Shown here piece after piece: positions 1-8,378 of a DNA stretch of 64,000 bases. Within the stretch, counting starts at the first letter, position 1, and each line of letters starts with the position of its first letter. The stretch comes from Mucilaginibacter arboris (GTDB lineage: Bacteria > Bacteroidota > Bacteroidia > Sphingobacteriales > Sphingobacteriaceae). The notes below the pieces were generated by a model. The model was not told the DNA's origin. It searched no databases and saw nothing but the letters and a program-made list of their open reading frames with translations. The position numbers and the translations under genes were made by a program. Location of the stretch: contig NZ_WPIK01000005.1 in assembly GCF_009754915.1 (NCBI RefSeq), forward strand, positions 124,001 through 188,000. Direction: 5' to 3'.

Positions 1-674
1 TTTTCTATTTTAGCAATAACACGCGCTACTTTACCGCTTTTGCTAATTACACGTTTTAAATCGATCACATCCAGTTCTGTGCGCACAAACGATAAACCAA
101 TCCATTCTACATCGTTTTTAAGTGCAAATTCCAGATTATGCAGATCTTCTTCCGTTAAACTTGGTATAGATACTTTGGTATTAGGCAGGTTAACCCCTTT
201 TCGGGAAGTTAAAATACCACCATGTATAACCTCACAAACAACAGTATCTTTATTATTGGTTTCTTTAACACGCATTTGCAGCTTACCGTCGTCCAGTAAA
301 ATGATCTCGCCGGCAACTACATCTTTTGGAAAGTTTTCGTAAGTAATATAAATCTGGTTTTCATCGCCTACACATTCTTTAGTGGTCATGTTAATGGTAG
401 TTCCGTTAATTAACTGAACGCCACCTTCTTTAACCAAACCAATCCTGATCTTTGGCCCTTGCAAATCTGCCAGAATGCCCACATTCAGTTTATATTGCTC
501 ATTAATTGCACGAATATTATCAATTGCTACCTGATGGTCTTCCTGTTTACCGTGAGAAAAGTTAAGTCGGCAAACATTCACCCCAGCCCTGATTAAAGAC
601 AGCAGCATCTCTTTTTGTGATGAAGCCGGTCCGAGCGTGGCAACTATCTTAGTTCTTTTATGCGAAATTTTCAT
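1..674 (-). CDS. pyk: Pyruvate kinase, N-terminal part (cut by window edge)
   Basis: Pyruvate kinase makes pyruvate and ATP from phosphoenolpyruvate and ADP in the last step of glycolysis. The reading frame starts at an ATG at 674 and runs off the left edge, giving about 224 residues of an expected ~470. The translation begins MKISHKRTKIVATLGPAS and contains the NFSHG motif, the QGPKIRIG segment at the start of the B domain, and near the edge VARVIAKIE, the usual active-site strand of the TIM barrel. The IPExxxVDY gene lies upstream in the same direction across a 206-base spacer. The C-terminal domain is outside the window. Confidence 0.95.
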   Translation of the reverse strand, partial: MKISHKRTKIVATLGPASSQKEMLLSLIRAGVNVCRLNFSHGKQEDHQVAIDNIRAINEQYKLNVGILADLQGPKIRIGLVKEGGVQLINGTTINMTTKECVGDENQIYITYENFPKDVVAGEIILLDDGKLQMRVKETNNKDTVVCEVIHGGILTSRKGVNLPNTKVSIPSLTEEDLHNLEFALKNDVEWIGLSFVRTELDVIDLKRVISKSGKVARVIAKIE

Positions 675-826
675 TTAAAATAATTTGGTTTTCGTGTTAT
701 AAATATTTTTTGAAGTGTTAAAGAAGGCTTCTCTGTTTTAATTTTTTAATGATGCTACCTGTAATGTTACGGATTAGATTTTTTATAGAGTTATAAACGA
801 AAAAATGAATAATAGTAATTTTTTAC

Positions 827-838
827 ATGCTTCTTTTA
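827..838 (-). repeat. TAAAAGAAGCAT dispersed motif, copy 1
   Basis: Exact 12-base word on the minus strand, in the spacer between pyk and the IPExxxVDY gene. On the motif strand it is preceded by a T-rich stretch (TTTTG then TTTGCA). Confidence 0.85.
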
Positions 839-880
839 TGCAAACAAAATTAGTGTAATTTTTACACTAAGCGAAATTGT

Positions 881-1300
881 TTAAAATAATAGGTTTTCGT
901 TTGATTTAATTGCTTTAGGGTTTACCTGCTTAACCGCTTCTATATCTTTTATATGTTTTAAGCGGAACAACGTATTATCAAGGTCTTCCTGATCGAAATG
1001 GTTTTTAACAAGCATAAAATAATTAACTTCCCCCATTTCGGGAATTAGATACCCCGCCATACTTTTGTTGCAAATGATGTAAAACTCTGTTTCCGAAGCT
1101 TCAATTTTATAGAAATACTGCGAAAACTGTAGCGGCTCGTTTCCGGCAAATAAATCTAAACAGTAATCGCTTATTTTTCTAAAATCAGAGTTCAACTCCT
1201 TATTAATATGGTAGCATAATCTATAATCTCTTAAATGCGAAGTAATGGCAATCAGTATAAAATCAAGGTCGAGTTCAAAATTTAGTATTTTCCTGCTCAA
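881..1300 (-). CDS. IPExxxVDY family protein
   Basis: A 139-residue protein of the Bacteroidota-specific IPExxxVDY family, whose biochemical role is not known to me. The family hallmark is visible as IPEMGEVNYF near residue 86, preceded by the typical N-terminal run DFILIAITSHLRDYRLCY. No signal peptide or membrane segment is seen, so it is probably cytoplasmic. The only plausible start in frame is TTG at 1300 (ATT codons also precede it), because an in-frame stop lies four codons upstream and no ATG occurs in the N-terminal region. It sits upstream of pyk in the same orientation and may be transcribed with it. Confidence 0.8.
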   Translation of the reverse strand: MSRKILNFELDLDFILIAITSHLRDYRLCYHINKELNSDFRKISDYCLDLFAGNEPLQFSQYFYKIEASETEFYIICNKSMAGYLIPEMGEVNYFMLVKNHFDQEDLDNTLFRLKHIKDIEAVKQVNPKAIKSNENLLF

Positions 1301-1467
1301 AATAATAGGTTATAAAATTATTCTAAATTACAAATCAAACCTTTATTACCTTAATGCTATCCTGCTTTTAATTAATAATTTTTAATTTTCTCAGAACAGC
1401 AAAAAGTACCTGTAAAACCAGTAGGTTTGTTACAGCAAATTTAACCGACGCAAAATTTTTTGTTAGG

Positions 1468-1498
1468 TTTGATATTTGATTTAATTTATTTTTCTTTG
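1468..1498 (+). promoter_or_regulatory. Bacteroidota-type promoter for acpP-fabF-rnc
   Basis: TTTG at 1468-1471 and TTTCTTTG at 1491-1498 are separated by exactly 19 bases, matching the Bacteroidota -33/-7 layout (TTTG, N19, TAnnTTTG) with one mismatch. It lies 32 bases before the acpP start. Confidence 0.6.
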
Positions 1499-1530
1499 CA
1501 CAGATTTATTTAACCATAAAAATTAAGACT

Positions 1531-1767
1531 ATGTCTGATATCGCTTCCAGAGTAAAAGCAATTATCGTAGAAAAATTAGGTGTTGACGAAAACGAAGTTA
1601 CACCAGAAGCAAGTTTCACAAATGATCTTGGTGCAGATTCTTTAGATACTGTAGAACTGATCATGGAATTTGAAAAAGAATTTAATGTAGCTATTCCAGA
1701 TGACCAGGCAGAGAACATAGGCACTGTAGGCCAGGCCATTGCTTATCTGGAAAAAAACGTTAAATAA
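1531..1767 (+). CDS. acpP: Acyl carrier protein
   Basis: Carries growing acyl chains in fatty acid synthesis on a 4'-phosphopantetheine arm. The 78-residue length is standard. The attachment serine is Ser37 within [10 protein letters not shown], and the protein is acidic with the usual four-helix pattern. It starts at an ATG preceded by a good promoter and is followed after 20 bases by fabF and then rnc, the usual acpP-fabF-rnc arrangement in Bacteroidota. Confidence 0.97.
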   Translation: MSDIASRVKAIIVEKLGVDENEVTPEASFTNDLGADSLDTVELIMEFEKEFNVAIPDDQAENIGTVGQAIAYLEKNVK

Positions 1768-1787
1768 TAGCGCTTTTTACTAATTAA

Positions 1788-3041
1788 ATGGAGTTAAAAA
1801 GAGTAGTTGTAACAGGTCTTGGCGCACTTACTCCAATTGGCAATAATGTTCCGGATTACTGGAATGCTTTGCTTGCTGGTGTAAGTGGCGCTAACTTCAT
1901 CAAGAGCTTTGATACCACAAAATTCAAGACAAAATTTGCCTGCGAAGTAAAAAATTTTAATGCCGAAGATATTTTTGGCAAAAAAGAAGCACGCAAGATG
2001 GACCCTTTCGTTCATTATGCAATGGTTGCAGCAGATGAAGCAGTTCGGGATGCTGATTTGGATTTTCCAAACTTGGATACCAATCGTATCGGCGTTATCT
2101 GGGGCGCCGGAATTGGTGGTTTAAAAACGTTCTTAGACGAAGTATCTAACTTTGCCAAAGGTGATGGTACGCCGCGTTATAATCCTTATTTTATTCCAAA
2201 AATGATCCTGGATATTGCGCCCGGCCATATTTCTATTAAATATGGTTTGCGCGGTCCAAACTTTTCTACCGTATCGGCTTGTGCTTCCGGCACAAATGCC
2301 TTGATCGATTCTTTTAATTACATTCGTTTAGGCACAGCAGATGTTATCATTTCCGGTGGTTCTGAAGCTATTATTAATGAAGCCGGAATGGGCGGGTTTA
2401 ATGCCATGCATGCTTTATCTACCCGAAATGACGACCCGGCTACAGCTTCGCGCCCTTTTGATAAAGACCGTGATGGCTTTGTAGCAGGCGAAGGTTCCGG
2501 TGCTGTAATTTTAGAAAGCCTGGAACATGCCAAAGCACGGGGCGCAAAAATTTATGCCGAAATGGTTGGTGGCGGCATGAGTGCTGATGCAAATCACATT
2601 ACCGCCCCTCACCCGGAAGGATTAGGCGCACGTTTGGTAATGACAAATGCTTTAACAGATGCCGGTTTAACCACCAGTGATATTGATTACATCAATGTTC
2701 ACGGTACTTCTACCCCGCTTGGTGACATCAGCGAAACAAAAGCTATTGTAAGTTTATTTGGTGACAATGCTTATAAATTAAACATCAGTTCTACCAAATC
2801 TATGACGGGCCATTTGCTTGGTGCTGCAGGTGCCATCGAGGCTATTGCTTCTATTCTGGCCGTAAAAAACGATATTGTCCCTCCTACCATCAATCACTTT
2901 ACTGACGATCCGGAGTTTGACCCTCAGTTAAACTTTACTTTTAACAAGGCGCAAAAACGCTTAGTGCGTACTGCCCAAAGCAATACATTTGGCTTTGGCG
3001 GCCATAATGCTTCTGTAATTTTCAAAAAATACGAAGAATAG
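1788..3041 (+). CDS. fabF: 3-oxoacyl-[acyl-carrier-protein] synthase II
   Basis: Condensing enzyme that elongates acyl-ACP with malonyl-ACP. The 417-residue protein has the KAS II catalytic triad: Cys165 in SACASGTN, His305 in VHGTSTPLGD and His342 in MTGHLLGAAG, plus the C-terminal NTFGFGGHNAS signature. It lies 20 bases after acpP and six bases before the rnc start codon, so the three are almost certainly one operon. Length and motifs are complete. Confidence 0.97.
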   Translation: MELKRVVVTGLGALTPIGNNVPDYWNALLAGVSGANFIKSFDTTKFKTKFACEVKNFNAEDIFGKKEARKMDPFVHYAMVAADEAVRDADLDFPNLDTNRIGVIWGAGIGGLKTFLDEVSNFAKGDGTPRYNPYFIPKMILDIAPGHISIKYGLRGPNFSTVSACASGTNALIDSFNYIRLGTADVIISGGSEAIINEAGMGGFNAMHALSTRNDDPATASRPFDKDRDGFVAGEGSGAVILESLEHAKARGAKIYAEMVGGGMSADANHITAPHPEGLGARLVMTNALTDAGLTTSDIDYINVHGTSTPLGDISETKAIVSLFGDNAYKLNISSTKSMTGHLLGAAGAIEAIASILAVKNDIVPPTINHFTDDPEFDPQLNFTFNKAQKRLVRTAQSNTFGFGGHNASVIFKKYEE

Positions 3042-3047
3042 TAGTTG

Positions 3048-3773
3048 ATGCCGGTTTTAAGGTTTTACAAGCTTTACTTATCCCCCAACAGAAAATACGT
3101 TAAACTGTTAAAAAACCTGCTGGGTTTTGTGCCTGGCAATTTAATGCTGTACCGTTTGGCTTTCCGCCATAAATCTGTTGCGCAAGTTGTAAAAAAAGGT
3201 GTTAAAAACAGCAACGAAAGGCTGGAATTTCTGGGTGATGCTGTTTTAGGTTCTGTTGTGGCAGAAATCCTGTTTAAAATGTACCCTTACGAAGATGAAG
3301 GCTTTTTAACAGAGCTTCGTTCTAAAATTGTAAGCCGCATCAACCTGAACCAACTTGGCCGTAAACTTGGTTTTGAGCAATTGGTAGAGTTTGATAACCG
3401 CGTTATCAATACCAGCCGACAAAGTTCATTATTAGGCGATGCTTTTGAAGCTTTGATAGGCGCCGTTTACTTAGATAAAGGCTACAATTTTACCAAAGAG
3501 TTTTTAGCTACACGCATCATTAAACCGCATGTAGATATTCATAAGCTTGAAAACACGGAAACCAATTTCAAAAGTAAACTGATTGAATGGTGCCAGCGCC
3601 ATAGTAAAGATATTACTTTTGAACTCACAAGCAACCAACAGGGCGAAAGCTCAAAACTTTTTACCGTTCAGGCCAGCATAGATGGCGAGATATTTGGCAG
3701 CGGAAAAGAATTCAACAAAAAAACAGCCGAAAAGCTGGCAGCCGAAAAAGCCTGCGAAGCTTTAGGAATTTGA
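3048..3773 (+). CDS. rnc: Ribonuclease III
   Basis: Double-strand-specific endoribonuclease acting in rRNA and mRNA processing. With the start placed at ATG 3048 (a TTG at 3045 is also in frame) the protein has 241 residues. The catalytic signature NERLEFLGDAVL spans about residues 56-67, the second acidic site lies in LLGDAFEALIGAVYLD, and a C-terminal double-stranded-RNA-binding domain covers about residues 170-240 with the basic ending KKTAEKLAAEKA. It follows fabF by six bases and closes the operon. Confidence 0.95.
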   Translation: MPVLRFYKLYLSPNRKYVKLLKNLLGFVPGNLMLYRLAFRHKSVAQVVKKGVKNSNERLEFLGDAVLGSVVAEILFKMYPYEDEGFLTELRSKIVSRINLNQLGRKLGFEQLVEFDNRVINTSRQSSLLGDAFEALIGAVYLDKGYNFTKEFLATRIIKPHVDIHKLENTETNFKSKLIEWCQRHSKDITFELTSNQQGESSKLFTVQASIDGEIFGSGKEFNKKTAEKLAAEKACEALGI

Positions 3774-3812
3774 TTTTCGAAATTACATATTTTTAGCGGC
3801 ACTGTACTTTTG

Positions 3813-3930
3813 AAGATTTCTCCCGTTGGCAAATGACAGTGCGGTTAAAATTCATGCTTCTTTTATCAAACAAAAATCATTAAGTAAAACTTGTCGAAGA
3901 AGACTTTTCCCTTTGGCCGAAATGACAAGG
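3813..3930. repeat. Tandem pair of dispersed GAAGA..AAATGACA repeat, each followed by the 12-base motif
   Basis: Two similar segments in the same orientation, 3813-3843 and 3899-3930, share GAAGA(T/C)TT(C/T)TCCC, TTGGC and AAATGACA. Each is followed by a TAAAAGAAGCAT word on the minus strand (3854-3865 and 3931-3942). Related half-sites, arranged as inverted pairs, occur at about 8688, 13393 and 28533. Confidence 0.6.
3854..3865 (-). repeat. TAAAAGAAGCAT dispersed motif, copy 2
   Basis: Exact 12-base word in the rnc-downstream spacer, lying between two direct repeats. Upstream on its own strand is a T-rich block (ATTTTTG then TTTGA). Confidence 0.85.
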
Positions 3931-3942
3931 ATGCTTCTTTTA
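3931..3942 (-). repeat. TAAAAGAAGCAT dispersed motif, copy 3
   Basis: Exact word overlapping the last bases of the convergent secreted-protein gene that ends at 3940, and abutting the second direct repeat ending at 3930. Confidence 0.85.
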
Positions 3943-4677
3943 GTATAGTTTTTTTAGTGGCGGCAAACCTTTCCCTTCTTTAAAACCTTGTGCTGATTTT
4001 TTGATATAATTAATTAAATCGTAATCGTTCCAGGCATTTAATTGATCGAAAGAAGGCCGGTAACTTTCCATAAACGGCTGGATCTGTTCTTCCTTCAAAT
4101 CTGTAACTTGCTTAATTACGTTTTGGTTAAAGCGCTTGTCGATGCTTATTTGTTCAGTTTCATTCTTGGAAAACTCCTGAAAATGCTTTGCCTGTTTTGG
4201 TGTTTTCCCAAAAAGTTCGTATAATCCTGTTATTGGCGAAGTTAGAAAAGAAAGCGCAGGTGGTTTGCCGTTGTAAAATGAACCCTGGCCCCGATAGGCC
4301 CGCATGCCTTCGTCCAGTTCCTGCTTTTTTGTTTGTCCTACAATTTTAACTTCATTTAGTTGAATAACCGGCGAAAGCTGTATAACTACATCTTTCTGAT
4401 CGATAACTGTAAAAATGTATTCTGTATAATCCTTTTTAAATATTCTTAACGTATCGCCAACAGCAGCTTTTATGTTAAAGGCGCCTAAATCATTACTGGC
4501 AACCGTAATTTTATTAGTTCTGTTTAAAATGAGTGCATTTGCTACATGCTGTCCGTTTTGTTTTTGAAAGAGAACGCCTTTCAGCAAAAATCCCTGCTGG
4601 GCAAAAACAGGGCAAGAACCACAAATACAAGCCAAAATCAGCATAAACCTTGTGCCGGAAAAAACAATTCTAAACAT
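3940..4677 (-). CDS. Secreted protein with carboxypeptidase-like regulatory domain
   Basis: A 245-residue protein of unknown function. It begins with a signal peptide (hydrophobic run VFSGTRFMLILACICG ending near PVFAQQ), followed by a beta-sandwich region at about residues 30-110 that fits the CarboxypepD_reg-like fold common in Bacteroidota envelope proteins (GVLFQKQNGQHVANALI, then DLGAFNIKAAVGDTLRI and QLNEVKIVG). The rest is charged and helical, with no further family recognised. There is no TonB-receptor barrel, so it is probably periplasmic or attached to the outer membrane. It is convergent with rnc and divergent from yicC. Confidence 0.7.
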   Translation of the reverse strand: MFRIVFSGTRFMLILACICGSCPVFAQQGFLLKGVLFQKQNGQHVANALILNRTNKITVASNDLGAFNIKAAVGDTLRIFKKDYTEYIFTVIDQKDVVIQLSPVIQLNEVKIVGQTKKQELDEGMRAYRGQGSFYNGKPPALSFLTSPITGLYELFGKTPKQAKHFQEFSKNETEQISIDKRFNQNVIKQVTDLKEEQIQPFMESYRPSFDQLNAWNDYDLINYIKKSAQGFKEGKGLPPLKKLY

Positions 4678-4811
4678 CGAAGTAAACTTACCAAAAGCAT
4701 CAGTAACTAAGCGTTAAACTATGTTAATTATCAATTTTAGGGTGATAAAAACAGCATCGTATCATTTTTATGCTTAGTTTTTTTAACACTTTAGCCGTGC
4801 TGATTAATTTT

Positions 4812-4819
4812 TATCTTTG
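4812..4819 (+). promoter_or_regulatory. Promoter -7 element for yicC, very close to the start codon
   Basis: TATCTTTG matches TAnnTTTG exactly, with a weak TTTA about 18 bases upstream. Only three bases separate it from the ATG at 4823, so the transcript may be nearly leaderless. Confidence 0.5.
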
Positions 4820-4822
4820 CAG

Positions 4823-5698
4823 ATGATTAAATCAATGACGGGTTTTGGGTTGATAAGCCAGGACCTGGGCAACGTAAAATATACAGTTGAAATAAAGTCC
4901 CTCAACAGCAAATTCCTGGAGCTGTCTATCAAACTTCCCCGTGCTTTTTCTGATAAAGAGTTTGAATTACGTAATGAGTGCAGCCGGTTAATTGATCGCG
5001 GCAAAGTAAACCTAAGCATCAATGCAGAACAAAACGAATCTAAAAGTGCCGCATTAGGTATTGATGTAGTTTTGCTTCAGCAATATTTAGAGCAGCTAAA
5101 ACAAGTAAGTACAAAAGTTAACCAGCCTGCTGATAACTTGTTACAATTAGCTATGGGTTTACCGGATGTAGTGAAATATCAGGAAGAAAAAGCATCAGAA
5201 GATGAATGGAAAACGGTCATGCAGCTTTTTAAAAAAGCAGTGGATGCGTTCCAGCAGTTCCGGGCAGATGAAGGAAAAGTACTCGAAACAGACCTCAAGC
5301 TTCGTATTGGCCATATTCTTGAAAATTTAGCCCAGGTAGAAACAGCCGAATCGGAAAGGATTATCACCATTAAAGAACGTTTAAATAATTTTTTAACCGA
5401 AGCTGTTGGCCGCGAAAACATCGACCAGAACCGTTTTGAGCAGGAACTGATTTATTATATTGATAAATTGGATATTACAGAAGAAAAAATCAGGCTAAAA
5501 GCACATTGTGATTATTTTCTGGAAACACTAAAAAGCGCAGATGCAAACGGTAAAAAATTAGGTTTCATTGCTCAGGAAATTGGCCGCGAAGTAAACACGC
5601 TGGGTTCTAAAGCAAACCATGCAACCATACAAAAATTAGTGGTTGGCATGAAAGAAGAACTGGAAAAGATTAAAGAACAATTGCTGAATGTGCTTTAG
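4823..5698 (+). CDS. yicC: YicC/YloC family endoribonuclease-like protein
   Basis: A 291-residue YicC family protein. Members have been linked to endoribonuclease activity and stationary-phase survival. The hallmark N-terminus MIKSMTGFG is present and fixes the start at ATG 4823 rather than the TTG two codons earlier. The C-terminal half carries the conserved RFEQELIYYIDKLDITEE and the segment ending LGFIAQEIGREVNTLGSKA, followed by a helix rich in Glu and Lys. It precedes gmk and nadD in the same direction; yicC-gmk neighbourhood is common in bacteria and the three probably form a transcription unit. Confidence 0.92.
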   Translation: MIKSMTGFGLISQDLGNVKYTVEIKSLNSKFLELSIKLPRAFSDKEFELRNECSRLIDRGKVNLSINAEQNESKSAALGIDVVLLQQYLEQLKQVSTKVNQPADNLLQLAMGLPDVVKYQEEKASEDEWKTVMQLFKKAVDAFQQFRADEGKVLETDLKLRIGHILENLAQVETAESERIITIKERLNNFLTEAVGRENIDQNRFEQELIYYIDKLDITEEKIRLKAHCDYFLETLKSADANGKKLGFIAQEIGREVNTLGSKANHATIQKLVVGMKEELEKIKEQLLNVL

Positions 5699-5715
5699 TT
5701 AATAGTTATTAGATA

Positions 5716-5757
5716 ATAGTAGATGGTTTATAGAGGCTACTATCAACCATCTACTAT
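5716..5757. repeat. Inverted repeat between yicC and gmk
   Basis: Arms ATAGTAGATGGTT (5716-5728) and AACCATCTACTAT (5745-5757) are perfect 13-base complements around a 16-base loop. There is no T-run, so it is not a classical terminator; short ACCATC-type repeats of this kind also fill the next 30 bases. Confidence 0.6.
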
Positions 5758-5790
5758 CAACAATAGACCATTAACCATCAACTAAAACCT

Positions 5791-6363
5791 ATGAACCAAA
5801 ACGGCAAACTCATCATATTTTCTGCACCTTCCGGAGCCGGCAAAACTACTATTGTGCATCATTTATTAACTAAATTTGATGATCTGGAGTTTTCCATTTC
5901 TGCCACTACACGCCACCCGCGCGGAGATGAACAGCATGGAAAGGATTATTATTTTATATCGCAAACAGAGTTTTTGCACCGCATTGCCCAAAAAGAATTT
6001 GTAGAGTTTGAGGAAGTTTATTCGGGCACTTTTTATGGAACGCTCCGTAAAGAAATTGAACGGATCTGGGACAAAGGCAAACATGTTATTTTTGATATTG
6101 ATGTAATTGGTGGCCTGCATTTAAAAAGAAAGTATGACGGAAAGGCACTGGCCATATTTGTACAGCCGCCATCACTGGAAGTGCTGATTGAAAGGTTGAG
6201 CGGACGCGGAACAGATAGTGAAGAAAAATTATTAGAGCGTTACGCTAAAGCCGAAAAAGAACTGAACTACGCACCGCAGTTTGATGTAATTTTAAAAAAT
6301 CACGACCTGGAAACAGCCTGCAAAGAAGCCGAAAAACTGGTTTCGGATTTTATTGGCCGTTAA
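5791..6363 (+). CDS. gmk: Guanylate kinase
   Basis: Phosphorylates GMP to GDP with ATP. The 190-residue protein has the P-loop FSAPSGAGKTTIVHHL at residues 9-24, followed by the GMP-binding segment SISATTRHPRGDEQHGKDYYFIS and the GTFYGT loop. The LID region is FVQPPSLEVLIERLSGRGTDS. Length is at the short end of the normal range. It is followed after 24 bases by nadD. Confidence 0.96.
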   Translation: MNQNGKLIIFSAPSGAGKTTIVHHLLTKFDDLEFSISATTRHPRGDEQHGKDYYFISQTEFLHRIAQKEFVEFEEVYSGTFYGTLRKEIERIWDKGKHVIFDIDVIGGLHLKRKYDGKALAIFVQPPSLEVLIERLSGRGTDSEEKLLERYAKAEKELNYAPQFDVILKNHDLETACKEAEKLVSDFIGR

Positions 6364-6377
6364 CCATTTTTACCTGA

Positions 6378-6389
6378 TAAAAGAAGCAT
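6378..6389 (+). repeat. TAAAAGAAGCAT dispersed motif, copy 4 (overlaps nadD start codon)
   Basis: Exact word whose last two bases are the A and T of the nadD ATG at 6388. Upstream is the extended form: CCATTTTTA, then CCTGA, then the word. Confidence 0.88.
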
Positions 6390-6960
6390 GAAGATTGGTT
6401 TGTTTTTTGGCTCTTTTAATCCCATACATACCGGCCACTTAATTATTGCCAGTTATATGGCCAGCCATACTGACCTGGATAAAGTCTGGCTCGTTGTATC
6501 TCCGCATAATCCTCTAAAAAAAGCAAGCGATTTAATTAATACTTATGACCGGCTGGAAATGGCCAAACTGGCAACAGAAAACTCGGATTGTATTGATGTA
6601 AGTGATATAGAACTGAAACTGCCGCGCCCTTCCTACACCATTGACACGTTAACGCATTTGCAGGAAAAATTCCCTAATCACCAGTTTGCGCTGATTATGG
6701 GTTCTGATAACCTGAACTCTTTACAGAAATGGAAAAACTACGAAATTTTGCTGCGCGATTACCAAATTTACGTTTATCCGAGGCCAGGTTTTGAAAATGC
6801 AGCATTAAGCGCGCATCCATCTGTAACCATTACCTCTACGCCGTTGATAGAAATTTCTTCTACTTTTATCCGTAAATCCATCGCCCAGAAAAAGAATGTA
6901 CAATATTTTTTGCCAGATGCGGTGTTGGAATTTATTGAGAGTAAAAATTTGTACCGGTAA
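6388..6960 (+). CDS. nadD: Nicotinate-nucleotide adenylyltransferase
   Basis: Joins ATP and nicotinate mononucleotide to deamido-NAD in NAD synthesis. The 190-residue protein opens with the nucleotidyltransferase motif MKIGLFFGSFNPIHTGHL, containing the HxGH-type element, and ends with the second conserved motif ISSTFIRKSI (the SxxxxR element). The ATG at 6388 is overlapped by a TAAAAGAAGCAT word, an unusual place for a repeat. It is probably co-transcribed with gmk. Confidence 0.95.
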   Translation: MKIGLFFGSFNPIHTGHLIIASYMASHTDLDKVWLVVSPHNPLKKASDLINTYDRLEMAKLATENSDCIDVSDIELKLPRPSYTIDTLTHLQEKFPNHQFALIMGSDNLNSLQKWKNYEILLRDYQIYVYPRPGFENAALSAHPSVTITSTPLIEISSTFIRKSIAQKKNVQYFLPDAVLEFIESKNLYR

Positions 6961-6990
6961 ATTCGTTATCTTTATAAAAAGAGAAAGTTT

Positions 6991-7176
6991 ATGGTAATTG
7001 CAAAAGAAAAAATACTTCATTTACTTCATTATATGCCAGATGAAATTGATGTAGATGAGGTAGTTGATCAAATAAAACTTACTGCTAAAATTGACCAGGC
7101 ACTTGAAGAATCTAACAGAGGCTTAGGACAAGATTGGGAAGAATTTAAAAAAGAATGGCTAAACGAAGACTTGTAA
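6991..7176 (+). CDS. Orphan antitoxin-like small protein (paralogue of next gene)
   Basis: A 61-residue acidic protein that resembles the next gene: both contain a short helix ending in HYMP/NHMP, then an acidic D(V/D)(D/L)V(V/E) stretch, then KIxxA. The bases before the two start codons are also alike (CTTTATAAAAAGA then an A-rich stretch and TTATG), which suggests duplication of the gene with its leader. No toxin follows directly. A role as a second antitoxin for the ParE-like toxin at 7378 is inference. Confidence 0.6.
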   Translation: MVIAKEKILHLLHYMPDEIDVDEVVDQIKLTAKIDQALEESNRGLGQDWEEFKKEWLNEDL

Positions 7177-7207
7177 CCATTGAAATACTTTATAAAAAGA
7201 AAAACTT

Positions 7208-7393
7208 ATGCTGACTAAAGAAAGAGTACAGGAGCTGATTAACCACATGCCCGAAACCTTTTCAGTTGATGATTTAGTTGAAGAGGTAATTTTGCTGCAA
7301 AAAATTGAAAAAGCCCAACAGCAAATTAAAAATGGTGAGTTTTATACTGAAGAAGAAATTGATAGAGAAATTGATTCATGGCTGCAACAGTAA
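7208..7393 (+). CDS. Antitoxin of a ParE/RelE-type toxin-antitoxin pair
   Basis: A 61-residue acidic protein whose 3' end overlaps the toxin gene by 16 bases, the usual translational coupling in type II pairs. N-terminal MLTKERVQELINHMPETFSVDDLVEEVILLQKI is typical of short Bacteroidota antitoxins that lack an obvious DNA-binding fold; the C-terminal EEEIDREIDSWLQQ is likely the toxin-binding tail. It would bind and neutralise the toxin encoded by the overlapping frame. Confidence 0.75.
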   Translation: MLTKERVQELINHMPETFSVDDLVEEVILLQKIEKAQQQIKNGEFYTEEEIDREIDSWLQQ

Positions 7394-7701
7394 TTTACAC
7401 AAGAACAGCCAGAATTGATTTGCAGGAAATATTCACTTTTATCAGTAAAAATTCTTTGCGCTATGCACAAAAAGAAATAAACGAAATACGGCAAGAAGTT
7501 AAAAAACTTAAATCAAATTTATACTTAGGGCATCAGTTTTATGAAAAAGGCGATGAGCTAACAAGAGAAATAGTTTATAAGAATTATCGTATTATTTATA
7601 ATATTTCATCAAATTATACAAAAATCCAAATTCTTACCATCCATCACCATGCCCGGCTTTTATCTAACAATCCAGGCCTTGATGATAATGATGATGAATA
7701 A
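7378..7701 (+). CDS. ParE/RelE-family toxin
   Basis: A 107-residue protein of the ParE/RelE superfamily. It shows the N-terminal TARIDLQEIFTFI pattern (ParE-like helix pair), the central LYLGHQFYEKGDELTREIVYKNYRIIYNI strand set with a basic YRIIY core, and the closing ILTIHHHARLL strand. ParE relatives act on DNA gyrase and RelE relatives cleave mRNA; the sequence alone does not decide which. It overlaps its antitoxin by 16 bases. Confidence 0.82.
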   Translation: MAATVIYTRTARIDLQEIFTFISKNSLRYAQKEINEIRQEVKKLKSNLYLGHQFYEKGDELTREIVYKNYRIIYNISSNYTKIQILTIHHHARLLSNNPGLDDNDDE

Positions 7702-7781
7702 TTGATATAAAACGATTATCAATTAAACCAGCAAGTAGTTACTGATGTTGTGGGCTAACGGCAATACCAATTTTATAGTGC

Positions 7782-7793
7782 TAAAAGAAGCAT
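7782..7793 (+). repeat. TAAAAGAAGCAT dispersed motif, copy 5
   Basis: Exact word downstream of the toxin gene, in extended form: ACCAATTTTA, then TAGTGC, then the word. Confidence 0.88.
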
Positions 7794-7847
7794 TATCATT
7801 CCGGATATAAAAGAATCAGCTTTAAATTTAAACAGCTTTAACAACTA

Positions 7848-8258
7848 TTACCTGTTTTTTAACTGGTTTAGCAGAAGCTCGTTCTTTTCACGTTCGCTTT
7901 GCAGTAAACGCTCGTATAGTTTCCGGTTTTCTTCGTAATTTTCAATCAGTTTATCCAAAGGGTTAAAATTGCAACTTTGGGCATTGAGCACATAACTGCT
8001 ATTGCTAAAGCTGTTATCCTGGAAAGTGTTGAAATAATTTATAGCAGCTTCTTCATTAAAGTTTTTAATGGCATCTGCTGTTACCTCCAAAACTTTGGCA
8101 ACTTTTTCCAGCGTTTCATCTTCCACATTTTCACTTTGTTCCAGTTTGGATATAGCTTGCTGACTGATGCCTAACCCGGCCGCAAGGGCATCTTGTTTCA
8201 TTCCCCGCAGTTCCCGGATGCGGCTAATTTTCTTGCCAATGTGAAGTGTTTCTGCCAT
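7848..8258 (-). CDS. XRE-family helix-turn-helix regulator
   Basis: A 136-residue DNA-binding protein. The HTH at about residues 8-60 reads GKKISRIRELRGMKQDALAAGLG followed by ISQQAISKLEQSENVEDETLEKVAKVL, a standard Cro/C1 fold. The C-terminal third is a charged helix with coiled-coil character (KLYERLLQSEREKNELLLNQL). The ATG at 8258 is chosen over the TTG at 8276. It is divergent from the 93-residue gene at 8379 and may control it or itself; that is inference from position. Confidence 0.82.
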   Translation of the reverse strand: MAETLHIGKKISRIRELRGMKQDALAAGLGISQQAISKLEQSENVEDETLEKVAKVLEVTADAIKNFNEEAAINYFNTFQDNSFSNSSYVLNAQSCNFNPLDKLIENYEENRKLYERLLQSEREKNELLLNQLKNR

Positions 8259-8378
8259 ACCTTCAAATATAATCAATTTAAGCTTTTGTTTTAAACAACC
8301 TTTTTATATTGTAAAACACAACCTTGCGGTGGTTCGGTACATCAAAAGCCCGGGGTAACTTGCTTTTTTATTTTACAA

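Noticed and set aside
40-342. ORF on the plus strand overlapping pyruvate kinase
   Set aside because: It is the antisense frame of a clearly identified gene and shows no family features.
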